From Scenedesmus sp. ARA3 (Eukaryota > Chlorophyta > Chlorophyceae > Sphaeropleales > Scenedesmaceae): a DNA stretch of 14,754 nucleotides. The notes under the pieces are model-generated. The model was not told where the DNA came from. It was given only the letters and a program-made list of their open reading frames with translations, and searched no databases. How positions within the stretch are numbered: the stretch's first letter is position 1; each line of letters begins with the position of its first letter. Below are positions 8,875 through 14,754 of the stretch, one piece after another. The position numbers and the translations under genes were made by a program. The stretch is taken from NCBI GenBank assembly GCA_004335835.1, contig RWJK01000426.1:1-14754 (forward strand), read 5' to 3'.

Positions 8875-9951
8875 CTGAGAGCTGCTGCAGCTGGTGGCAA
8901 CGCCTCAACCTGACCACCTCTCCACAACATGCTGCATGGCCGCACCTCCTGTGGCAGCACCGCGCGTATCTTCTTGGTGGGCGCCTCAAACCTGGGGTTG
9001 ACCAGCAGTGCTGCTGCTGCTGCTGCTGCTGCTTGTGCTGATAACCAATAGCTTGAGCTGCTCGTGAATGCATTGCGGCCTCACCTCCTGTGGCAGCACC
9101 GCGCGCATCTTCTTGGTGGGCGCCTCAAACTTGGGGTTGACCAGCGCAAAGTACAGCGGCTGGTTGTTGCCGCCGCCAAACGCCAGCGGGATGAGCTGCA
9201 GCGGGTCCATGCTCCTGCAGCAGCAGCAGCAGCAGCAGCAGTGGTTGAGCACAGGCAACGAACAAGGCCTACCGCCCCGGCAGCACTTCATAGCATCCCT
9301 CACAAACAAGTCAACCAGCACCCGCCCTGCTGCATCTTCACACACACACACACACACCTGACCAGAACAAAGCCTCCTAGCAGCGCAGGCCCGATGTTGT
9401 CAGCATGGTAGCCGCTGACTGCTGCTTCACTGGCCAGTCCTGCCAGCACCAGCTGGCTCTTGCTGAGGGGCGCGCCAAACAGGCCGTTGACCGCCCAGGC
9501 TGCTGCTGCTGCGCTGGCGGCGCTGCTGCCCATGCCGCTACCTAGCGGCAGACCCTGCGGTGATGGTTTGAGAGCGTAGACAGGTTACCGATGTGTGTGT
9601 GGTTAGTGTAGAGCAGTCGCTTGGACATAGTGTGGACAGTGTCAGCAGCTGGGTGCTCCCCTGTGGTGAGTGCGTGCAGCTGCAGCTGCAGCAGAAGGTG
9701 GCTGGCTGCTGCTGTTGTTAAAGCTTGACCAACAGCATCCAGCTGCTGAGTCCACTAGGAGGAGCTAATGCTGCAGCTGCTGGTGCTGTTGCTGTACTGC
9801 TGGTGTGCTCTGTGTGCACTGCTGTGCTGTGCAAGCATATACACAGCAGATGCCTGTGCGCCCTGGCTGGCTGTCATTCCCATGCACGACTCGTCTGTTT
9901 GCTTGTGCTGCATCTGCTTGGTGCCACTGTTGCTGCGAATGATTTGTTGTA

Positions 9952-9989
<38 letters not shown>

Positions 9990-10595
9990 TCACCTTGTGC
10001 AGTGTGAGTGACAATCCGCAGCTGGGGTTGCCCAGCAGCTTGAGCGTCTCTGTTGCTGCAATGCCGATGCAGTTGTCTGCAGGGTCCAGGCTTAGCCTGC
10101 CATTGTCACCCACGATAGACTCAATGACAACCTTGCCTGGCTGGTCCCGCAGTACCTTTGCTGTCACTGTGTCACCATCACCCTGCAGAGGTGCAGCGGG
10201 AGGCCCACACACCAGGTGCTCAGATGCTGGTGGTCCTCTTTGTGCATGCCAAAGCTCACGCATTCATGATAGTGATGTTTACCCATATCGTTATACATCA
10301 GTGCGGCTGTGGTGACATTGGTGCTGTTGCTGCTGCTGTTGCTGCTGCTGCTGCCCGGCTGCACCCACGGCCGTACCTCGACAGCACAGCCCAGCCAGTC
10401 AAAACCAGGTCCTAAATTAGCTACTGTTGCGGGCGCAAAAGCGGTCGCTTCGTCCTGCACTGGATCCAGGTACACTTTGCCTCCGGCAACTACATGCCGC
10501 ACAGCAGCACGGGCCACGACGCAGCGACGGGTTGCCAGGCGCTTTTGACCGAAGCATCGGGTATTTGCATTTGCTTTCAAGCACTTTGATTGCAT
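7531..10595 (-). CDS. Homoserine kinase, plastid-targeted (GHMP kinase), 6 exons
   Basis: Phosphorylates homoserine with ATP to O-phosphohomoserine, the branch point to threonine and, in the green lineage, methionine; expected in the plastid stroma. Exons: 10595-10377, 10182-9994, 9554-9358, 9214-9085, 8545-8368, 7709-7531. Every junction is GT-AG with matching phase, and the product is 363 residues, close to plant enzymes (about 370). Residues 1 to about 42 are rich in Arg, Ala and Lys with few acids, as in a transit peptide. GHMP motifs: ATVANLGPGFDWLG (55-68), the ATP-binding LPLGSGMGSSAAS (138-150), and motif 3 GAYGCTISGAGPTAVAV (305-321). RAPLIPGM (287-294) and NIGPALLGGFVLVR are also typical. 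Introns 4 and 5 and the 3' flank carry partial copies of its own exon edges, and triplet runs sit beside several splice sites. The acceptor of exon 6 has three look-alikes upstream. The enzyme appears intact. This is the gene called THR1 in fungi and thrB in bacteria. Confidence 0.97.
7660..8111 (-). repeat. Four-copy array of the homoserine kinase exon-6 acceptor unit
   Basis: The real exon start (7709) and three upstream look-alikes (7823, 7995, 8109) each have an AG acceptor followed by the sequence for AYGCTISGxGPTA. Spacings are 114, 172 and 114 bp. The unit holds about 50 exon-derived bases plus about 64 intron-type bases (starting CATAC-TGTCACCTCACTCG on the minus strand, the middle varying) that lead back into the next acceptor. 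Copy 3 (7995) is broken after GPTA, where the spacing lengthens to 172 bp. The copies differ by several substitutions. Confidence 0.96.
8838..8873. repeat. (GCT)12 run in homoserine kinase intron 4
   Basis: Twelve pure units; on the gene's strand this is a CAG run. It lies downstream of the exon-4 echo within the 539-bp intron. Confidence 0.96.
8943..9006 (-). repeat. Echo of the 3' half of homoserine kinase exon 4 with donor
   Basis: Sixty-two of 64 bases match 9082-9145 at a 139-bp offset, including the GAG/GTG donor context. The two differences would change Met to Ile and Lys to Arg in the encoded FEAPTKKMRAVLPQE stretch. On the gene's strand the copy is entered directly from a CAG run (9009-9033) instead of from the upstream half of the exon. 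Confidence 0.95.
9009..9033. repeat. CTG/CAG run at the edge of the exon-4 echo
   Basis: About eight triplet units abut the point where homology to exon 4 begins. On the gene's strand this is a CAG run inside intron 4. Confidence 0.93.
9218..9241. repeat. (CAG)8 forming the acceptor tract of homoserine kinase exon 4
   Basis: On the gene's strand this reads (CTG)n ending in CTGCAG/GAGC, so the triplet run itself supplies the acceptor AG and stands in for the pyrimidine tract. Confidence 0.95.
9339..9357. repeat. CA/GT dinucleotide run used as splice donor of homoserine kinase exon 3
   Basis: On the gene's strand exon 3 ends ...GTCAG and the intron starts directly with a pure GT run, so the donor GT is the first unit of a microsatellite. 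Shifting the donor by one repeat unit would add two bases and break the frame. Confidence 0.92.
9953..9988. repeat. (TGC)12 run just inside the donor of homoserine kinase intron 2
   Basis: On the gene's strand it reads as CAG units starting about five bases after the exon-2 donor AAG/GTGAG. Confidence 0.95.
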
Positions 10596-11128
10596 TTTGC
10601 GGACTTGCAGATGTACTGTAGCAAACTACTGTCGGGACTACAGCTACAGCAGCCGACAGACGAATTCGTGTATGGTGGGCTGTGTTGGAGTTATCTGCAA
10701 CTGGCACATGCTTCTGCATACGTTGACCGTGCCAATGAGGGCCTTGCTGGAATTCTGTGCCAAACCCTCTGGCAAACCCTGCACTGTAAGTTGACCTGTC
10801 ACCAGCTGAGCTGTTGCAGGTTGACCACATGCCAGCTCTGCCAGCAGCTGAAGCAGCACTGCGACCTGTACGCTACTCATCCTCCAGTAGACATGGCGAA
10901 CGACAGTGTTACAACACTGGCTTGGTCAACCACACGTATCCCCGAAAAGGGCCCCCCTCCTGGTGCAATTGCAAACACCTGCTGCTTGCAAGCCACGCCA
11001 ACAGAAATCCAATGTATGTACAAAACTTTCCACAGCATTTGATGTACACGGCATAATCACGCCACTTCTGCACCAGATTCAGCCAGGTGCCGCTGCTTCT
11101 TCACTTCACCTGTCCAGGTCACCGCCTG
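10596..11128. other. Intergenic: homoserine kinase promoter side and HOP2 3' side
   Basis: No gene recognised. The homoserine kinase start at 10595 leaves this stretch for its promoter and 5' UTR; no TATA box could be assigned. Overlapping short frames on both strands look non-coding. Confidence 0.45.
10909..10913 (-). terminator. Possible TGTAA polyadenylation signal for HOP2
   Basis: TGTAA on the minus strand, about 605 bp after the HOP2 stop. TGTAA is the usual chlorophycean signal and 3' UTRs of this length are common there. A pentamer also occurs by chance, so this is only a candidate. Confidence 0.3.
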
Positions 11129-11218
11129 ATGCACTCACTGCTTGATGCTGCGCGGCCGCTTCACGCCGCGTGCTCCCCAGCTCTGCATGCGCCACGCCCG
11201 CCGCATCATCGCTATCAC
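11129..11218 (-). repeat. Distal echo of the HOP2 terminal exon, frame broken
   Basis: This matches the end of HOP2 exon 6 at about a 384-bp offset. The minus strand reads DDAAGVAHAEL, against DEAAGVTYAEL in the parent, then loses about 20 bp so that the GVKRPRSIKQ part falls out of frame. The core GCTGCGCGGCCGCTTCACGC is shared exactly with the parent. Confidence 0.88.
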
Positions 11219-11380
11219 TGGCTGCTGCTGTCACTGCTGACACTGTCTGCTGCCGGTGCCATGTGCGGTCAGGTGCCATATGCTGCGCAGCCGCTTGACA
11301 CAGCCAGCTCAGCATTGAGTCTGCAAGCTCTGCAGTGTCACTGCCGCGTGCTGCTGTCGTCACCAAATGCGGCGGCCACC

Positions 11381-11491
11381 TGCCACTCACTGCTTTATGC
11401 TGCGTGGCCGCTTCACGCCGTGTGCTGCTGCGCGCAGGAAGCAGCTTGCAATTTCTGCATACGTCACGCCTGCTGCTTCATCAGTGTCACT
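11381..11491 (-). repeat. Proximal echo of the HOP2 terminal exon, frame intact
   Basis: About 110 bp match the real terminal exon (11513-11625) at a 132-bp offset. The minus strand keeps the full frame, from TDEAAGVTYAE through GVKRPRSIKQ and a TGA stop, with substitutions in between (for example EIASCFLRAAAHG for ELESRFLSAAARG). A GGGCAG acceptor-like string precedes it. Confidence 0.92.
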
Positions 11492-11518
11492 GCCCAGTCC
11501 TGCCACCACCTGATGCGC

Positions 11519-13577
11519 TCACTGCTTTATGCTGCGCGGCCGCTTCACGCCGCGCGCTGCGGCGCTCAGGAAGCGGCTTTCCAGCTCAGCATACGTCACG
11601 CCTGCAGCTTCATCTGTGTCCACGCCGATCTCTTCAAACAGGTCAGACTGCTTGCCCTCCATGCTCTCGGAGATGGTGTCCCTGCGATTGAAATTGCAGT
11701 TTGAGGGCAAGGTTGGTAATTGCGCATGTAATTGCGCATGTATATGCAGCAAGACAGAGACCAGGTGGTGCGATCAAGCGGATGGCAGGTGGCGGTGCTG
11801 GCAAAGAAACACTACCTGCTCTGCACGGTTGACGTTATATCTGAAGAGGCGGGCAGGCAGACTGCTTCTCTTAGCGCTACGCAACCAAAGCCAGCCCAGG
11901 AAAGTCATGGAGCACAGTGATGGCGCTCATTGTTATGTGGTCATTATGTGTTCAGCATCCCCAGCCAGCCTGCTGCGCTCACCAGATGCCGCAGCACACG
12001 CTGCGCCGCCCGCGCCCAATACTACTAAGGAGCCACATGAACCGGCAGGGCTGGGTCCAGCAGGGCTTAGCAGCCAGCCTGATGCGCTCACTCACCATAT
12101 GCCGCGGAACACGCCGTGCCGCTTGCCCCATATACTACTGAGACACCGCATCAGCCGGCAGGTCTGGGTTCGGCAGGGCTTAGCAGCCAGCCTGCTGCGC
12201 TCACCATATGCCGCGGAACACGCCGCGCCGCTTGCGCCACACCTCCATGGCCGCCCTGAAGCCTGCCTCAGCTGCGCGCCGCTCATCTGCGCTGACCAGC
12301 TTGGCGCCGCTGCGCAGCCCAGACAGCTTGGTCGCCTGCGCAAATGACAAAAAGAACAAAACACTCAGACAGTGAATGCAAGCCTGCGCACCTTCAAGCA
12401 AAGCTAGACCACAAGACCCCCCCCCCAATGTCCCTTGGTGCTCAGAGTGGGCTGTCATGCGAGCACAGTAGTGCGGCAGCACGTCATCAAGCGATGGACA
12501 CTATGGCACACCTGTGCATCTCGCTGCTGCGTGAGCGCCGCCACCTTGGCTCGCATCTCCTCCACGCTCATGCTGTTGTTCCAGCTGCGCAGCTCTGCAG
12601 GAAAAATAATCAAGTGCAGAGCAGTCAGCGGCAGATATGGAAGAACAACATTGTAGGCAAGTCCCACACTGCACGTCCCACACCGCATTGCCTGCGTTGA
12701 AAAGACGCGCGCAGCGCCTTCTGCAGCAGGCCCAAAGTGACTACGGCATATGTTCAGCGCACCTGCCTCTGCCTCCCTGGCTGCCTTGTGCGCTGCTTGT
12801 AGCGCCTCCAGCAGCTGCTTCTGCTCAGCCTTGCGCGCCTCCATGTCCTACAAGTGAACAGCCAGCAGCAGCATGCTCGAACATGGTAACATGGTCAGAC
12901 ACGCATGTGTTTGAAGGTGAGCTGCTGCGAGTCAGACCTTGTTATGAGCAGATGCATGGTGGCAAGACGTACATGCTGCAAGGGGCGTTTTGAACGGGAC
13001 TGGTGCGGGGTCTGCTGCAAGCTCAAGTCGTCGCCGCTGCTGGGAGAGACGCCATGAGAACTGATATCCCTGCAGTCTCCCTGCCTACACCTGGTATGGC
13101 TGTTCCTGCAAGTGTACCCCTCCAAATCCTACATCCCTCAGTTGCACCAACATGGTGCTTGGCAAGTTCAGTCGCAACATGCACCACCCCGTGTGGTGTG
13201 GGTTGCTGCTGCTCACCTCCTTTGAGAGCACCTCCAGGCCATCCTGCTTGGGCAGGTACAGCTTGGTCTTGCCAAACTCCTGCAGGGCAGACATGCGACA
13301 GGCATACGCGATAGGTGGCCAGGCGCAAGGATGCATGAGGTGCAGCTGATTATTAAACATGCCGTCCACACTACAACAGTCTGTGTGATTGGCGTGGCAT
13401 TACTTTCAAATCCCTGCGCACCTTGCATGTGATTTTGCCCGAGTCGCTGAGGGCATCCACAGCCTTCTGCACTGCTGCCTTCTTGATGCCTGCAGTCTGC
13501 AGGTTATCTACCAAGCCTTGGACGCCAAAGGGCTTGTTGTGTGTCTTTATCAAGTTGAACACTGCTGCTTCCGCCAT
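11519..13577 (-). CDS. HOP2: HOP2 homologous-pairing protein (PSMC3IP/AHP2 family), 6 exons
   Basis: Nuclear partner of MND1; the heterodimer stimulates DMC1/RAD51 strand invasion and correct homolog pairing in meiosis. Exons: 13577-13422, 13279-13217, 12847-12763, 12594-12512, 12335-12205, 11681-11519. All junctions are GT-AG with matching phase and the protein is 226 residues, the length I recall for the Arabidopsis protein and close to human (217). Residues 1-70 form the winged-helix DNA-binding domain (FNLIKTHNKPFGVQGLVDNL ... AVQKAVDALSDSGKI, then FGKTKLYLPKQD). Residues 74-150 are a heptad-like coiled coil expected to pair with MND1. The C-terminal part has TKLSGLRSG (131-139), WRKRRGVFRGIW (162-173) and FEEIGVDTDEAAGV (188-201), all family hallmarks, and a basic end KRPRSIKQ. 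The gap-free match in length across exons 2-3 argues that no exon is missing. Intron 5 and the 3' flank carry echoes of exons 5 and 6. The coding sequence looks intact. Confidence 0.96.
11964..12185 (-). repeat. Two extra copies of the HOP2 exon-5 donor region
   Basis: Units starting GCCAGCCTG begin at 11964, 12073 and 12186, so the periods are 109 and 113 bp; the third is the real exon-5 end. On the minus strand each holds a version of the GVFRGIW coding stretch followed by a GTGAG donor. The middle copy keeps GVFRGIW exactly and has a 4-bp CTCA duplication beside the donor; the distal copy has drifted. Each unit also carries about 70 bp of shared intron sequence. Confidence 0.93.
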
Positions 13578-14105
13578 GCTGCTGGTGTTCTGCAGCAGTA
13601 GCCTTGTGCCCTGCGTGCTGTGGGTGCTGTGATAAGTTGCAGCCTTTCAAGAGTGTTCAGCAACGTTTGAACCTCGCAAAAGTGTCAAATTAAGTATCAA
13701 GATGCTATTATTGGGTTGTAAGTGTGGCTGATCAAGATGTAGAAGAGCACACCACACAAGTTGGTGCTGTCGGCAACTGGAAGTCCGCTACTCGCACGCA
13801 AGAATGCCTTGGAACTGAATGATTGTAAATGAATGCCCCCTTGAATTGTAGCACCACCGCACAGGTACCACAAAGACCCATCGTTCCCGTTTGAATTGTG
13901 ACACAATCACTCAGGGCACGTGCCAGGGGAAAACTTCAAAGTCACCTTGCATCTGTCAACCTGGTCCATATGCGTGCTTTGCACGCTCTCACACCGCAGA
14001 CAGCCCCAGTGCCGGAAGCCAGAGTTTTGACTGCCCCATGCGCATAGGCCTGTCTGGTCACAGCAGCTTACGATAAACAACTTGCTGTTTCTCTAATTGA
14101 GTTTA
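13578..14105. other. Divergent intergenic region, HOP2 and plus-strand gene
   Basis: About 530 bp between two diverging starts, presumably holding both promoters. It is more AT-rich than the introns and free of long triplet runs. I could not assign a TATA box or a clear regulatory motif, and saw no gene. Confidence 0.5.
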
Positions 14106-14754
14106 ATGACGCACGTCAGGCCACCGGGCCACAAGTTGCTTGTCAGCAGCAGCAGCAGCAGCAGTAGCAGCAGCAGCAGCACTGCCCGCCCACCACGTCT
14201 CACAGTCGCGCACGCAATGTATCACAGTGTCATGCAATCGCGCACACACCTCACTTGTATGCATAAAAACTTACACACGAGGGCCTTAGGCTCCCTAGCC
14301 ACCAGCAGGCGCCTCCCAGCGACTTCAGTGGCAGCTGCAGCAAGCAGCAGCAGCAGCGGTAACACCAGAACAAGCAAGGGCAGCAATCCAGACTTGGACG
14401 AGCTTCAGCTGGATGATTCCTACTACGAAGAGATCGGCATGACGCGTGAACAGGCGATGCAGCAGCAGCGGGAAATGATGTATGCATTGGACCCAGAGGC
14501 TGTGAGCCTGAATGACCTGGCATCAGTGGATGCTTCTGCCCTGCCTGAGGAGTGGAGGAAAGCAATCGAGAACCTGCAAGTGTATGGGCCTCAGGTGAAA
14601 CCCATAGCAGCAATGCACATATTGCACATAAGAGGAAAGCAGCTGGCGCTGCAAACTAAGTCAACAGCATCGTGATAGTGGCTTGGACTGCAATGGTGTA
14701 GCAAGCATATGATGTTTTGTCAGCGTCAGCAGCGCGCCAGCCAGAGCCAGATGC
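14106..14754 (+). CDS. Unrecognised protein, 5' part only; possibly organelle-targeted
   Basis: The open frame runs from an ATG at 14106, after an in-frame TAA at 14094-14096, to a stop at 14673, but the coding part probably ends at a donor near 14594 (CCTCAG/GTGAAA) or 14579 (CTGCAA/GTGTAT), with further exons beyond the window. The first 95 residues or so are rich in Ser, Arg, Thr and Ala with few acids, including a Ser run from the CAG-type repeat at 14144-14181; this looks like a plastid or mitochondrial targeting region. Then follow an acidic stretch (LDELQLDDSYYEEIGM), a Gln-rich helix (REQAMQQQREMMYALDPEA) and PEEWRKAIENLQVYGPQ. Some of the N-terminal region, around 14195-14305, might be an intron, in which case the true start differs. 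I do not recognise the family. Confidence 0.5.

Noticed and set aside
11087..11704. Plus-strand frame of 205 codons
   Set aside because: It is antisense to HOP2 exon 6 and its two echoes, which explains its internal repetition.
1..14754. tRNA, rRNA or transposon genes
   Set aside because: No cloverleaf, rRNA-like segment, transposase or reverse-transcriptase motif, or terminal inverted repeats were seen by eye on either strand.

Overview
The window reads as nuclear DNA of a green alga, most likely a chlorophycean. The reasons are intron-rich genes with GT-AG introns of about 95-660 bp, a homoserine kinase with a plastid-type N-terminal extension, a meiotic HOP2 gene, poly-Gln/Ala/Ser-rich protein segments and many CAG/CTG triplet runs. 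Nothing bacterial, viral or transposon-like was recognised. The species assignment is inference.

Three multi-exon genes lie head-to-tail on the minus strand, and a fourth starts on the plus strand at the right edge. From left to right: (1) 1770-5579, a multi-spanning membrane protein of the rolling-stone (Rost)-like family, about 9 exons and 537 residues; (2) 7531-10595, plastid homoserine kinase, 6 exons and 363 residues; (3) 11519-13577, the meiotic recombination factor HOP2, 6 exons and 226 residues; (4) from 14106 rightwards, the first exon or exons of an unrecognised, probably organelle-targeted protein that runs off the window. For genes 2 and 3 every exon junction has a GT-AG pair and matching codon phase, and the assembled lengths match the families. 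Gene 1 is phase-consistent throughout but its N-terminus has an alternative. HOP2 and gene 4 are divergent across about 530 bp. The genes share no obvious pathway.

The striking feature is what lies between the exons. All three minus-strand genes carry partial, same-strand copies ('echoes') of their own exon edges, next to the parent exon and always across a splice site or the stop codon. Examples: four copies of a 114-bp unit with the acceptor and GHMP motif 3 of homoserine kinase; two extra copies (109/113 bp) of a HOP2 splice donor; half-exon copies on both sides of one Rost-like exon; a 68-bp tandem repeat that doubles the last Rost-like acceptor and could switch the protein tail; and stop-codon copies downstream of both homoserine kinase and HOP2. 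Several echoes keep an open, in-frame reading that would insert 37 or 38 residues if the upstream acceptor were used. Triplet runs also show an asymmetry: CAG on the sense strand early in introns, CTG just before acceptors. A neutral burst of local tandem duplication is the simplest explanation; effects on alternative splicing are a testable possibility.
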